DNA from: Pantoea coffeiphila | Lineage (GTDB): Bacteria > Pseudomonadota > Gammaproteobacteria > Enterobacterales > Enterobacteriaceae | DNA: 64,000 bases | Assembly: GCF_016909495.1 (NCBI RefSeq) | Contig: NZ_JAFBFW010000001.1 | Span: 868,001 to 932,000 of the forward strand | Direction of reading: 5' to 3' | In this document: positions 54,295-63,524 of the stretch, piece after piece | How the letters are laid out: each line of letters begins with the position of its first letter | Numbering within the stretch: position 1 is the first letter of the stretch | Position numbers and translations under genes: made by a program | The notes under the pieces: generated by a model | The model's database searches: none | The model's input: the letters and a program-made list of their open reading frames with translations, nothing else | Told to the model about the DNA's origin: nothing

Positions 54295-54948
54295 ATGTCT
54301 GCCCCCGCCAAACGTAAGAACGATCCGGAAGGGTTAAAAAAACGCATTATTGCCAGCGCGCTGACCACCTTTGCCGAATTTGGCCTGCAGGGCGCGCGCA
54401 TGGAACAGATCGCCGATAATGCGGGAACCACCAAACGCATGGTGGTTTACCACTTCAATAATAAAGAGCAGCTTTATATTGCGGTGCTGCATCAGGTCTA
54501 TCAGCAGATCCGCGAGCATGAAACCGGCCTGAACCTCGCCGAGATGTCTCCCTCGCAGGCGATTGCCTGCCTGGCCGAAGCCAGCTTTGATTATCACATC
54601 AACCATCCTGATTTTATGCGGCTGATATGCAGTGAAAACCTGATGCGCGGCCGCTACATCAGCCAGTCAGAATCGATCCGCACGCTGAACCAGAGCGCGC
54701 TGAACGTGCTGGATGAGGTGCTGAAGCGTGGGCAGGAGAGCGGTGAGTTTGCCAGCGGTGTTTCAACGGTGGACGTGCACCGGTTAATCAGCAGTATCTG
54801 CTTCCACAATGTCTCTAACCGCTACACCTTTAACAGCCTGTTTGGCAGCGAAGAAAGCGAAAGCCAGAGCATCAGTCGTAACCGTAAGCTGGTGGTGGAT
54901 GCCACCCTGCGCTATCTGCAACCCGTCGCCCGCCAATCTGTACAATAA
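54295..54948 (+). CDS. TetR/AcrR-family regulator
   Basis: A 217-residue TetR-type repressor. The DNA-binding domain reads IIASALTTFAEFGLQGARME with QIADNAGTTKRMVVYHFNNK and EQLYIAVLHQVYQQI, ending the helix-turn-helix region at about residue 75. The C-terminal ligand domain has FMRLICSENLMRGRYI. It is separated from the following lactone oxidase/GT8 pair by a good terminator, so it is its own transcript, but it is the nearest candidate regulator for that pair. Confidence 0.9.
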   Translation: MSAPAKRKNDPEGLKKRIIASALTTFAEFGLQGARMEQIADNAGTTKRMVVYHFNNKEQLYIAVLHQVYQQIREHETGLNLAEMSPSQAIACLAEASFDYHINHPDFMRLICSENLMRGRYISQSESIRTLNQSALNVLDEVLKRGQESGEFASGVSTVDVHRLISSICFHNVSNRYTFNSLFGSEESESQSISRNRKLVVDATLRYLQPVARQSVQ

Positions 54949-54972
54949 AATCATGAATGTACAATTTTCCCC

Positions 54973-55001
54973 ACCCGTTATCACCAGATAACGGGTTTTT
55001 T
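54973..55001 (+). terminator. Rho-independent terminator after the tetR-type gene
   Basis: ACCCGTTATC-ACCA-GATAACGGGT followed by a run of T: a perfect 10-base stem with a four-base loop and a six-T tail, 25 bases after the stop codon. Confidence 0.92.
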
Positions 55002-55051
55002 GTCTACGCTTAATAGTCCACTCTCCCGATCCAGTTTTACAGGAGCTGTTG

Positions 55052-56434
55052 ATGACGCGTAAACCCTCTGATTTCCCACAGCGCACTACCAGGCTGTCGC
55101 CGCAGGAACCCCGCCTGTGGAACTGGGCGCAAAATGCGCCGCTGGCGGATAAAAAGCAGATACTCCAGCCGGAAAGTGAGCGCCACCTGTGCGAGCTGGT
55201 TGTCGCTATGTCAGGCAAACTGCGGGTGATGGGCAGCCGGATGTCGCCAGGCCGGATGCTGGCGCTGAGTAATGCTAACGATCGGCTGATCGATACCAGC
55301 CGGCTGCGCGGTCTTATCTCCCACGATGCCGACAGCGCCACCTTCGCCGGCGGCACGCCGCTGCATGAAGTGTATGAACTGCTGACGGCAATGGGACGCA
55401 TGCTGCCCGCTTCGCCCGGCGTTATTGACTCGCAAACGCTGGCAGGCGCCCTGGCGACCGGCACCCACGGCCAGGGACTATATCAAAGTTCCCTCGGTGA
55501 TGAGGCGCTGCGCATCCGCATGGTGCTGGCCGATGGCAGCATAAAAGAGTTTGACCGCCAGCATTCGTGGTTCCACGCGGTGCAGCTCGGCCTGGGATGC
55601 CTTGGCGTGGTGACCGCCGTGACGCTGCGCACCCGCCCTTCTGCGGTCTATACCTGCTTTAAAAACGCCGTCAGCGGCGACACGCTCGCGGAGGATCTGC
55701 TGGAGTGGAACCGCAATTATGCGCTGAGCAAAGCCTGGTGGTTCCCCGATGAGAATCAGGTACACGTATGGGCAGCACGCGAAGCCACCGACGAAGAGCG
55801 CGCGCAGTATCACGCTAATCACGGCGATCCGCTTATTCAGCAGGAAACCAGCGATGCGATGAATCAGACCATCGATCAGACGCTGGAACATATGCGTAAC
55901 GACACGCAAATCCGTGATGAAAACGGCAAGCCGTTTCGTACCGTCACCCGTTTTAAAGATTTTTCGGACGTTACCGGCGATGTCTATCAGGTATTTTGCC
56001 GCGGCATTGCCACTCCACAGATCAATGTCGAGATCGCCATTCCGTTGGCCCGCGCGGGCGCGGTTATTGCACGTATTAAACGCTGGCACGCCGAGAATCA
56101 GCCGCATCTGCACTACCCGGTGATCCTGCGCTGTACTGGCGCGTCGGAAAGCTGGCTCAGCCCTGCCTGGCAGCGGGAGAGCTGCTTCTTCGGCTTTGTG
56201 GTCTATTACGCCGAGGATGGTTCCCTCTCCGCTGAGGGCGTGGCCTTTCTGCATGAGGTGGAAAAGCTGCTGGCGGAAGAAGGCGGTCGCCCGCACTGGG
56301 GGAAATATTTCGATGCGGATCTGTACGACTGGTCAGCGCTGTATCCGCAAATGGCGGCGTTTCGTGAAGTGCGCGAGGCGCTGGACCCGCAACACAAATT
56401 CAGCAACGCTTTCAGTCAACGCCTGCTGGGCTAA
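55052..56434 (+). CDS. FAD-linked sugar lactone oxidase (ALO/GLO type)
   Basis: A 460-residue flavoenzyme of the vanillyl-alcohol-oxidase fold. The ATG at 55052 has AGGAG upstream; a TTG just before it is not needed. The FAD domain has LRVMGSRMSPGRM, LPASPGVIDSQTLAGALATG followed by THGQG, and the C-terminal ALO domain ends with PHWGKYFDADLYDWSALYP and ALDPQHKFSNAFSQRLLG, the usual HWGK and cap residues. Family members oxidise aldono-1,4-lactones such as L-gulono-, L-galactono- or D-arabinono-lactone with O2 or another acceptor. The stop overlaps the ribosome site of the glycosyltransferase gene, so the two work together. Confidence 0.88.
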   Translation: MTRKPSDFPQRTTRLSPQEPRLWNWAQNAPLADKKQILQPESERHLCELVVAMSGKLRVMGSRMSPGRMLALSNANDRLIDTSRLRGLISHDADSATFAGGTPLHEVYELLTAMGRMLPASPGVIDSQTLAGALATGTHGQGLYQSSLGDEALRIRMVLADGSIKEFDRQHSWFHAVQLGLGCLGVVTAVTLRTRPSAVYTCFKNAVSGDTLAEDLLEWNRNYALSKAWWFPDENQVHVWAAREATDEERAQYHANHGDPLIQQETSDAMNQTIDQTLEHMRNDTQIRDENGKPFRTVTRFKDFSDVTGDVYQVFCRGIATPQINVEIAIPLARAGAVIARIKRWHAENQPHLHYPVILRCTGASESWLSPAWQRESCFFGFVVYYAEDGSLSAEGVAFLHEVEKLLAEEGGRPHWGKYFDADLYDWSALYPQMAAFREVREALDPQHKFSNAFSQRLLG

Positions 56435-56446
56435 GGAGTTATCGCC

Positions 56447-57274
56447 ATGATGGCATGGACCACATTACTGACCCAACCCGGCTACCTGATCGGCGTTCGC
56501 ACGCTGGCAAAATCGCTGCAGGTGAGCGGCAGCCGCTATCCGCTGGTAGTGATGGTCACCGGGAATATCAGCGCGGAGATGCGGGCAACCCTGGAGCAGG
56601 ATGGTTGTCTGGTGAGAGAGGTGGCCCCGGTCAGCCCCAATCCCACGCTGGAGAATCGCTACGCCAACGCGCGGTTTGCCGAGGTGTGGACCAAGCTGGC
56701 GGCCTGGACGCTGACCGAATTCGAACGGCTGGCCTTTCTGGATGCCGATATGCTGGTGACGCAGAATATGGACGAGCTGTTTGCGCTACCGCTGGCGGCG
56801 GGGACGATTGCGGCCTGCCACGCCTGCCGCTGCAACCCCAACCACATCGAGAGCTATCCCGCCGACTGGACGCCCGACAACTGCTTTTACAGCTGGTGCA
56901 AGGGAGAGGAGCACGTTGAGCAGCCCGACAAGGTGGATAACTATCTGAACGGTGGCTTCCTGCTGCTGACGCCGGATAAGTCGGTGTTTGACGCGATGAT
57001 GGCGCGGCTGGCGGCGCTGGACGATCTGTCCACCTATCTTTTCGCCGAGCAGGATTTCCTGAATCAGTTTTACCGCGACCGCTGGCAGCCGCTGCCGTGG
57101 GTGTATAACGCGCTGAAAACCCTGCCGCACCAGCATCCCCACGTGTGGAACGACCAGCGGGTGAAAAACATTCATTACATTATTGATAAACCGTGGGAAC
57201 AACCGCCCGAGCCGGGCGACCGGTATTATGAGCTTAACCGCAAGTGGTGGCTGATTGCTGACACGCTGAACTGA
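56447..57274 (+). CDS. Glycosyltransferase family 8 (glycogenin/galactinol-synthase-like)
   Basis: A 275-residue GT-A glycosyltransferase. The DxD motif is LAFLDADMLVTQNMDELF; VWTKLAAWTLTEFERLAF precedes it and YLNGGFLLLTPDKSVFDAM, AEQDFLNQFYRD and KNIHYIIDKPW follow, all GT8 features. The layout is closer to eukaryotic-type GT8 enzymes (glycogenin, galactinol synthase) than to LPS galactosyltransferases. It transfers a sugar from a nucleotide sugar with Mn2+. AAGGAG lies inside the end of the oxidase gene, eight bases before the start, so they are coupled. The acceptor is unknown, perhaps the oxidase product. Confidence 0.88.
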   Translation: MMAWTTLLTQPGYLIGVRTLAKSLQVSGSRYPLVVMVTGNISAEMRATLEQDGCLVREVAPVSPNPTLENRYANARFAEVWTKLAAWTLTEFERLAFLDADMLVTQNMDELFALPLAAGTIAACHACRCNPNHIESYPADWTPDNCFYSWCKGEEHVEQPDKVDNYLNGGFLLLTPDKSVFDAMMARLAALDDLSTYLFAEQDFLNQFYRDRWQPLPWVYNALKTLPHQHPHVWNDQRVKNIHYIIDKPWEQPPEPGDRYYELNRKWWLIADTLN

Positions 57275-57394
57275 GGCGGCAGTGAAGCTACAAGCTGATA
57301 TTCTGCGTCATAATAACGAGTTTATTTCATCCGGTGACGGCTTATCCAGGTCGTCTCATTCTCGGCATTGCTGACAGGTAAGCGGCTAAAGCCT

Positions 57395-57429
57395 GAGGAT
57401 TGAGGATTGAGGATTGAGGATTGAGCATT
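57395..57429. repeat. Heptamer tandem repeat
   Basis: GAGGATT four times and GAGCATT once, then GAG, in the gap between convergent GT8 and phnE genes. Confidence 0.85.
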
Positions 57430-57437
57430 GAGTCATA

Positions 57438-57466
57438 CGGACTTTAGCTTTCATTACCAAAGTCCG
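57438..57466. terminator. Stem-loop between convergent GT8 and phnE genes
   Basis: CGGACTTT, 13 bases, AAAGTCCG: a perfect 8-base stem between convergent genes, with no T run beyond the stem. A two-way terminator is possible. Confidence 0.4.
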
Positions 57467-57546
57467 CATCAGACTTAAAAACGGCTGCGTGTTGCGACTC
57501 GTCAGTCGCGGCCCTGCTTATCTTCGCGCTTAACCACACTGTTCCG

Positions 57547-58431
57547 TTACTTCTTCGCCTCAAACAGCGGCACCGGCTGGCCCTGAATATAGCGTTTGCG
57601 CAGCTTCGCCGAGAGGTAATCCATAGTCATCACGATCACCACCATAATCAGGGTGATAAACATCACCACGTCCCAGTTCCACAGGCGCATGTTCTCGGCA
57701 TAAACCAGCCCGACGCCACCGGCCCCGACAAAGCCCAGCACCGCCGCGGAGCGGGTATTAGATTCGATCTGATACAGACTGAGCGCCAGGAAGGCCGGGA
57801 AGGACTGGGTGAAAATCCCGAAGCGCTGCTTCTGCACCGCCGTGGCACCCAGCGCATTCAGCCCGCGACCCGGCGAGCGTTCTACCGCCTCATGCCCTTC
57901 GGCATAGAGTTTCCCGAGCAGTCCGACGTCCTGCATGATAATCGCCAGCACCCCGGCCAGCGGCCCCATGCCGACGGCGCGTACGAAGATCAGCCCCCAG
58001 ATCGCCATATCAATCCCGCGCAGCAGATCCAGCAGTCGGCGGACGATCAGCGAAACCGGGCGCAGCACCGGCGTGTTCATCACGTTGCGGGCGGCGAAGA
58101 ACGACAGCGGCAGCGCAATCAGCGTGGCGGTCAGCGTCCCGGCGAAGACGATGCCGATAGTGATACCGATCTGGCCGAAGTAGTAGGCAAACGGCCAGTT
58201 AGCGACGTCGTGCCAGACAAACATCCGCAGGAAGTAGTGCCCCAGCTGCCCCAGACCGATGGTCAACTGCTGCCAGCTGATGCCAAAGTTGGCGAAGAAG
58301 AAAATATAGTAGAGCAGAATGGCCCCGGCGATCAGGCCGGTTTTGGTCAGGTAACGGCGCTGGACGGCAAACAGCGCGCTGTGCTGCTGCCGGATGCTGT
58401 TCTGCCGTTCGCTGTTGATGGAGACGATCAT
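57547..58431 (-). CDS. phnE: Phosphonate ABC transporter permease PhnE (second copy)
   Basis: A 294-residue permease of the PhnE family starting at the ATG 58431, which overlaps the stop of the other phnE by four bases; the open frame upstream is only an antisense-like extension. It has TLTATLIALPLSFFAARNVM, RRLLDLLRGIDMAIWGLIFV and IESNTRSAAVLGFVGAGGVG, the last being the coupling helix region. Two PhnE subunits encoded in tandem probably form a heterodimeric channel. The gene closes the phnCDEE operon. Confidence 0.92.
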   Translation of the reverse strand: MIVSINSERQNSIRQQHSALFAVQRRYLTKTGLIAGAILLYYIFFFANFGISWQQLTIGLGQLGHYFLRMFVWHDVANWPFAYYFGQIGITIGIVFAGTLTATLIALPLSFFAARNVMNTPVLRPVSLIVRRLLDLLRGIDMAIWGLIFVRAVGMGPLAGVLAIIMQDVGLLGKLYAEGHEAVERSPGRGLNALGATAVQKQRFGIFTQSFPAFLALSLYQIESNTRSAAVLGFVGAGGVGLVYAENMRLWNWDVVMFITLIMVVIVMTMDYLSAKLRKRYIQGQPVPLFEAKK

Positions 58432-59297
58432 GCGGCTTTCCCCTCTACCACGCGCTTGCGTACCTTGCCGGAGAAGGTATCCAGCAGCGAGACCACCACG
58501 ATAATCAGCAGCAGCGTCATGCTGACCTGATCGTAGCGATCCAGTTTGATGTTGGTCATCAGCTCCTGACCGATACCGCCCGCCCCCACCAGCCCGAGGA
58601 TGGTCGACTGGCGGAAGTTGATTTCCAGGCGCATAAAGCCGTAGGAGAGGAATACCGGCTTCACCTGCGGCCACAGGGCGAAGCGCATGCGCTGAAACGA
58701 CGAGGCTCCCGCCGCGGCCAGGCCGCGCACCGGCTTGTCGGACGCGCTTTCGATGGCTTCATAGAACAGCTTGGTCAGGCTGCCGATGGTGTGCAGCGCC
58801 AGCGCAAGGAACCCGGGGATCACCCCGATACCGAAGGCCATCACGAACATCACCGCCCACGCCAGTTCCGGCATGGTGCGTAAAAACGCCACCCCGGTAC
58901 GGATAGCAAAACTGACGCCGCGCGGCGTCTGGGTATTGCCAGCGGCAAGGAAGGCCAGCACCCCGGCCACCATCACCGACAGTACCGTGGCCGCCAGCGC
59001 CAGCTGTAGCGTTTCCCAGATCAGCGGCAGCTGAATATGCAGGCGATAGCCCCACCACGCCAGTGAGCCGTCGGTCTTCACGTCTTTAAACAGGGCATCA
59101 AAACGCAGTGCCGGAATGGTTTCGCGCAGATAATCAAAGAAGTGCGGCAGCGACACCCAGACGGTGTGCAGATTGAATTCAGCCAGATGCGCCGAGCCAA
59201 GATACAGCCCCAGCAGCAGGAGTGACCACAGCAGCGTATCGCGCTTTTGTCTGCCGCGGATCTGCTGGTAGTAACGTTCAAAATCGGGATTTGTCAT
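58428..59297 (-). CDS. phnE: Phosphonate ABC transporter permease PhnE (first copy)
   Basis: A 289-residue permease with six hydrophobic segments. Family marks are LALAATVLSVMVAGVLAFLA, FLRTMPELAWAVMFVMAFGI and INFRQSTILGLVGAGGIGQE. AGGTG precedes the ATG. It shares the fold of the following phnE but differs in sequence, so the two are old paralogues. A strong hairpin separates it from phnD. Confidence 0.92.
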   Translation of the reverse strand: MTNPDFERYYQQIRGRQKRDTLLWSLLLLGLYLGSAHLAEFNLHTVWVSLPHFFDYLRETIPALRFDALFKDVKTDGSLAWWGYRLHIQLPLIWETLQLALAATVLSVMVAGVLAFLAAGNTQTPRGVSFAIRTGVAFLRTMPELAWAVMFVMAFGIGVIPGFLALALHTIGSLTKLFYEAIESASDKPVRGLAAAGASSFQRMRFALWPQVKPVFLSYGFMRLEINFRQSTILGLVGAGGIGQELMTNIKLDRYDQVSMTLLLIIVVVSLLDTFSGKVRKRVVEGKAA

Positions 59298-59312
59298 GCG
59301 GACACCTGAATT

Positions 59313-59334
59313 AAGGGCCGGAAGTCCGGCCCTT
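59313..59334 (-). other. Hairpin between phnD and phnE
   Basis: AAGGGCCGGA-AG-TCCGGCCCTT, a perfect 10-base stem in the 60-base gap. Hairpins after binding-protein genes commonly stabilise that message and reduce read-through, giving more binding protein than permease. Confidence 0.6.
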
Positions 59335-59357
59335 ACAAACGGGGAGAAAGCGGCGGA

Positions 59358-60284
59358 TTAAGAACGCTTGGAGGTCAGTTCACGTTTCATATCGATGATC
59401 GCCTGGTAATCTTTTACCGTGGCCGGGCCGATATGCTGCGCGCCACCAACGGCTTTCACGAAGCAGCTGTGCTGTTCGGTATCCAGCTTTTTGATCGCAG
59501 TGATCAGTTTAGCTTTGAAGTCCGCAGGCAGCTTGTTGCTGACCAGAATCGGGCCGTTAGGGATCAGCGGCGATTCCCAGATAATGCGGATTTTCTTCAT
59601 CAGGTCCGGCTGACCGGCACGGATCATACGGGTGAAGGCACCGCTGGTATAACCGGTATTGTAGTCGCCGATCATTGAAGCCCAGGTCACCGCGCCTTCA
59701 AACTGGCCGTTCAGCACGCCCAGCACATCCTGCTCGTGGCCGCCGGAGAAGGTCACGCTAGAGAAGAAGCCGTTGTATTTGTCATCCACGCTGCCGCCGA
59801 ACTCTTTCTTGAAGCTCTGGTTCGGGATCAGGAAGCCGGAGGTGGAGTCCGGGTCGGCCATGCCGAAGGATTTACCTTTCAGGTCGGACAGTTTTTTGTA
59901 CGGGCTGTCGGCTTTCACCACGACCACAGAGTGGTAGCCGCGTGATTTATCCGCGTCGTCCACGACGATACCGACCACGTCAACCGCCTGCGGATCGGCG
60001 ATGTACACGGAGGCATAAGAGGATGGAGACATGCTCAGTACCATATCCACTTTGCCACCCAGCAGGCCCTGGATCACGCCAGAGTAGTCTGAAGAGTTAC
60101 GCAGCTTGGTATCAACGTTCAGCTCTTTGTCGAAGAAGTCTTTCACGCACTGGTTATCACCGATCTGCTGGGTGGCGTTCTGGCCGCCGAGGATGCCCAG
60201 GTTCAGTTCTTTTGGCGCGTCTGCTGCAAAAGCGTTGGCGGCCATAACACTGCTGATTACCGCTGCGAGTAGGTATTTTTTCAT
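59358..60284 (-). CDS. phnD: Phosphonate-binding periplasmic protein PhnD
   Basis: A 308-residue exported protein: signal peptide ending ANAFA, then LNLGILGGQNATQQIGDNQC, KVDMVLSMSPSSYASVYIAD, FGMADPDSTSGFLIPNQSFK, FSGGHEQDVLGVLNGQFEGA and IIWESPLIPNGPILVSNKLP. The blocks DPDSTSG and SGGHE are the phosphonate-binding residues of PhnD. It delivers alkylphosphonates such as 2-aminoethylphosphonate to the importer. Confidence 0.94.
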   Translation of the reverse strand: MKKYLLAAVISSVMAANAFAADAPKELNLGILGGQNATQQIGDNQCVKDFFDKELNVDTKLRNSSDYSGVIQGLLGGKVDMVLSMSPSSYASVYIADPQAVDVVGIVVDDADKSRGYHSVVVVKADSPYKKLSDLKGKSFGMADPDSTSGFLIPNQSFKKEFGGSVDDKYNGFFSSVTFSGGHEQDVLGVLNGQFEGAVTWASMIGDYNTGYTSGAFTRMIRAGQPDLMKKIRIIWESPLIPNGPILVSNKLPADFKAKLITAIKKLDTEQHSCFVKAVGGAQHIGPATVKDYQAIIDMKRELTSKRS

Positions 60285-60308
60285 TGCTGTGTCCGTATCC
60301 CAAAAGTG

Positions 60309-61142
60309 TTAGTTAAGCTGCGACATCTCTTCGCCATACAGAGTATGAAGAAGGCTGTCGGTCAGCTGCGACGGATGTCCGTCAAAAACAATGCGCCCTT
60401 TGGCAATGCCGATAGCGCGCGTGCAGTACTCTTTCACCAGCTCCACCGAGTGCAGGTTAACCATCACGCTGATGCCGTTTTCACTCACCTGGCGCAGTAC
60501 ATCCATAATGCGGCGAGTGTTTTTCGGATCGAGCGAGGCAACCGGTTCGTCGGCGAGCAGAATTTTCGGGTTTTGCATCAGCGCGCGGCAGATCGCCACG
60601 CGCTGCATCTGTCCACCGGAGAGGTTCTCGGCGCGCTGTAACGCCTGCGGCAGCATATTCAGCCACTCGAGCAGGCCAATAGCGCGGGCGCGATCCTCGT
60701 CCGGGAAAATTTTAAACAGGGATTTCAGCGTCGAGGTCTGGCTCAGACGCCCCAGCAGGACATTGGTCAGCACGTCCAGACGCGGCACCAGGCAGAAATC
60801 CTGGAAAATCATGCCGCACTCACTGCGCCACTGGCGCATCTGTCGGGCGTTCAGCTCAACGATATTCTGCTGTTTGCCGTTTTCGGCGAAGTGGCGGATC
60901 TCACCCTCGCTGGCCGGGATGGTGCCGTTCAGCACGTGCAGCAGCGTGGATTTCCCCGCGCCGGAACGGCCGATAACCGCCACCAGTTCACCGGCGTGCA
61001 GGTCGAAGTTAATGTCGTCCAGTACGCGTGCCTGCGAGCCGTAGGATTTACCCAAACCGTTCACCGCCAGCACTTTGGCGTGGCTGGCCGGATTAGGTAT
61101 CGCCTGATGCTGTGGGGCAATTTTTAACTGTGCCTGTGCCAT
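60309..61142 (-). CDS. phnC: Phosphonate ABC transporter ATP-binding protein PhnC
   Basis: A 277-residue ABC ATPase: Walker [12 protein letters not shown]-loop region [20 protein letters not shown], signature [20 protein letters not shown] and Walker [13 protein letters not shown]. It is first of phnCDE1E2, with only 24 bases to phnD. A Pho box lies about 60 bases upstream of the ATG. No C-P lyase (phnG-M) or phosphonatase genes are in the window; after phnE the next gene is convergent, so the degrading enzymes must lie elsewhere. Confidence 0.94.
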   Translation of the reverse strand: MAQAQLKIAPQHQAIPNPASHAKVLAVNGLGKSYGSQARVLDDINFDLHAGELVAVIGRSGAGKSTLLHVLNGTIPASEGEIRHFAENGKQQNIVELNARQMRQWRSECGMIFQDFCLVPRLDVLTNVLLGRLSQTSTLKSLFKIFPDEDRARAIGLLEWLNMLPQALQRAENLSGGQMQRVAICRALMQNPKILLADEPVASLDPKNTRRIMDVLRQVSENGISVMVNLHSVELVKEYCTRAIGIAKGRIVFDGHPSQLTDSLLHTLYGEEMSQLN

Positions 61143-61201
61143 TGTTAATTACCGTTGTGGTTAAGCGCGTTCGTCGTTGTGCGCTTATTAAGGGCGAGCG
61201 C

Positions 61202-61220
61202 GATGACGCTCATATGACAG
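61202..61220 (-). promoter_or_regulatory. Pho box of the phn operon
   Basis: Minus strand CTGTCATATGAGCGTCATC matches the PhoB consensus (CTGTCAT, 4 bases, CTGTCAT form) at about 14 of 19 positions. A second, weaker CTGTCAC copy lies at 61224-61242. Control by phosphate starvation is expected. Confidence 0.55.
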
Positions 61221-61263
61221 GCGGGTGATGAAACGGTGACAGGCGAAAAGAATTTTTCCGGCG

Positions 61264-61953
61264 TTAATTCGGTGACGACGCCCGGTAGATGCGCTGCGGA
61301 CGCCCGACTTTGCCATAAACAATTTCAGCGCAGATCTGCTGCTGGCCGGCGGCGAATTCCAGATAGCGGCGGGCGGTGGTCCGGCTCAGCTTCAGTTCCT
61401 GAGCCACCGTTTCGGCGGTATATCGTGCGTCCGGGTCGGTAAACAAATCGCTGACTTTTGCCAGGGTTAACGCGTCAATACCGGCAGGCAGCGGCACTTC
61501 ACCGGCAGCGCGGGCATAGGCATTAAACATCTCGTCGATCTGCCGCTGGCTGGCGGCATCCGGGTTTGCCAGCATCGTTAAACGCTGCTGATAACGATCC
61601 AGCGTCTGCTCCAGCCGCGACCAGGAAACGGGTTTAATCAGATAGTCAAACACACCGCAGCGGACGGCTTCCGCGACCGTGTCCATATCGCTGGCCGCGG
61701 TAGTGAAAACGACGCCGCACGGGCTGTGTGCCGCCGTCAATTCATGCAGCAGCGTGATACCATTTCCATCCGGCAGCGCGTTATCGAGCAGGATCAGTGA
61801 CGGTCTGAAGCGCGCAATCATCACCCGCGCCTGGGCTAAATCGCCCGCCAGCCACACCTGGCCGCGACTGCAGCGCTGGCGAATAAACTCGGCGTGCGTT
61901 TCAGCCAGTGCGGTTTCATCTTCAACGATCAATATGCTCAGGGGGTGTGCCAT
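61264..61953 (-). CDS. citB: Response regulator of the CitB/DpiA family
   Basis: A 229-residue response regulator. The receiver domain has the acidic pocket Glu11-Asp12, the phospho-acceptor Asp57 (LILLDNALPDGNG), Thr in VVFTTAASD and Lys in YLIKPVSW. The C-terminal part is the family's winged helix (TAETVAQELKLSRTTARRYL). It overlaps the sensor kinase gene by 32 bases. In E. coli and Klebsiella this protein activates citrate fermentation genes. The divergent citC supports that role here. Confidence 0.9.
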   Translation of the reverse strand: MAHPLSILIVEDETALAETHAEFIRQRCSRGQVWLAGDLAQARVMIARFRPSLILLDNALPDGNGITLLHELTAAHSPCGVVFTTAASDMDTVAEAVRCGVFDYLIKPVSWSRLEQTLDRYQQRLTMLANPDAASQRQIDEMFNAYARAAGEVPLPAGIDALTLAKVSDLFTDPDARYTAETVAQELKLSRTTARRYLEFAAGQQQICAEIVYGKVGRPQRIYRASSPN

Positions 61954-63214
61954 GGGTTGGTTTCACTTTGGGTAAATAAATAGAAAACAGCGTACCGCGA
62001 GGGTGATTATCCTCCAGCGTAATCACCCCACCGCAGCGTGCCACGTAGCCAGCAATCAGATAGAGGCCAATACCGTGCTCATCGTGATTGTCGTCTTTGC
62101 TGCTGACTCCCCGGTTAAAGATCGCTTCCCGCTGCGCTTCGGCGATACCGCAGCCCCAGTCGGCCACTTCGATTAACACCTCCGCCCCCTCATCGCTCAG
62201 ATACAGCTCCACGTAACGATCTTCCGGCGAACCGTCACGGCAGGCTTCAAAGGCGTTGTCCAGCAAATTGCCGACGATAGAGGCAAATTCACCGCTGTTC
62301 AGCCCTGCGGGGAGCTGCATGAGCTGGCTGCCGTCAGCGACCGCGAGTGTTAATCCCAGCTCACTCGCCCGCTGCATCTTGCCAAACAGCAGACCAACAA
62401 GCTGGCGGTCGGCAAAAGATCCCAGCAGGCGATCGACCGTCGCCTGTTGCAACTCCGATTCACCGTGCACCATCTCCAGTACCCGATCGTACTCCTTCAT
62501 TTGCAGCAGGCCATTGATCGTCGACATCCAGTTGAGCTGTTCATGACGCTGGGTTCGCAGGCCGTCAACATACTGCTCCATGCCGCGCATTCGGTGGCGC
62601 AGGTAGGCGGCAAACAGCCACCACAGTAACAGCAGCAGTAAAAGCATCGCCGCGAACGCACCGGCTACCGGCAGGATAAAGTCCCGCCGCCAGCCCTCTA
62701 TTTTGCTGGAGAGATAACCGAGTGAAACTACGCCAACCACCTGCCCGTGTCGGTCAAAGACCGGCGTTTTCGCGCGCAGCGCCACGCCAATCGATCCTTC
62801 CCCGCTAATAAAATAGCTTTCCCCCTTCTCCAGCGCGCCGGGTTTGGTCCACTGCATCGGGTAGCCAATTTTAGCGGGATTGGGGTGATACAAACGAATC
62901 GAATGGCGATCGCCGATCACCAGATAGTCAAAGTCAGAACCGCTCGCCAGGCGGCGAACGATGGCACGAAGCTGAGCGGTATCTCGCGCCTCTACCGCCG
63001 CCACCACGCTGTCGTTGGAGGCGATAATCCGCGCCTGATTCATCGCCATATCACGTACCTGATGATTCAGATAATCTTCAAATCTGGCGGCAAAATAGTG
63101 CCCCAGCGCAGCGATTAACAGTGCGGAAATCAGTAACAGAAACAGGAAGAATCGCAGAGGAAACATTCGACGATCGAACAGGCGTAAACAGTTTGTATTC
63201 ATTTTATTTACCAT
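61922..63214 (-). CDS. citA: Citrate-type sensor histidine kinase, CitA/DpiB family
   Basis: A 430-residue inner-membrane kinase. Membrane helices lie at about 18-38 and 182-203 and enclose a periplasmic PAS-like sensor with HSIRLYHPNPAKIGYPMQ, the citrate-contact region in CitA. The phospho-acceptor is probably His224 (QRHEQLNWMSTINGLLQM), and the ATPase domain has GNLLDNAFEAC, ADWGCGIA and HGIGLYLIAG. The ATG at 63214 has AGGGAA upstream; an ATG four codons on is possible. Its product phosphorylates the CitB-type regulator when citrate is bound. Confidence 0.9.
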   Translation of the reverse strand: MVNKMNTNCLRLFDRRMFPLRFFLFLLLISALLIAALGHYFAARFEDYLNHQVRDMAMNQARIIASNDSVVAAVEARDTAQLRAIVRRLASGSDFDYLVIGDRHSIRLYHPNPAKIGYPMQWTKPGALEKGESYFISGEGSIGVALRAKTPVFDRHGQVVGVVSLGYLSSKIEGWRRDFILPVAGAFAAMLLLLLLLWWLFAAYLRHRMRGMEQYVDGLRTQRHEQLNWMSTINGLLQMKEYDRVLEMVHGESELQQATVDRLLGSFADRQLVGLLFGKMQRASELGLTLAVADGSQLMQLPAGLNSGEFASIVGNLLDNAFEACRDGSPEDRYVELYLSDEGAEVLIEVADWGCGIAEAQREAIFNRGVSSKDDNHDEHGIGLYLIAGYVARCGGVITLEDNHPRGTLFSIYLPKVKPTHGTPPEHIDR

Positions 63215-63524
63215 TGCTTAATTCCCTGCTTCGCCCGATCGATTCCATTATTGTCAATAAAATTCAAATACACTGCATCAGTGAAAATAAAACCCTGCCA
63301 GTATCCGTCACAAAATTAATTAAGCAAATAAAAACCATTAAGCTCTTTTAAATCAGATCGCAGTTTATGAAACAAATCAAAAAAAACGGCACGCCTTGCA
63401 CGTAATATCGCCGCATTAGCCAGTCACCGAACGCATTCATGTAATGAATGTTATTGATTTGAAAAAATTTATCATCCTGTACGTTGCCTTAACGGAAACG
63501 TGAAGAGGCGGAAAAAGTTCAGAT
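63215..63524. promoter_or_regulatory. citA-citC divergent control region
   Basis: About 310 bases, strongly AT-rich, with no gene. In E. coli and Klebsiella the response regulator binds AT-rich sites in the matching region. I see no clear palindrome or perfect CRP site here. Confidence 0.5.

Noticed and set aside
57547..58674. Longer phnE frame beginning at 58674
   Set aside because: The first 81 codons overlap the other phnE gene in another frame and have low-complexity composition; the coupled ATG at 58431 is normal.
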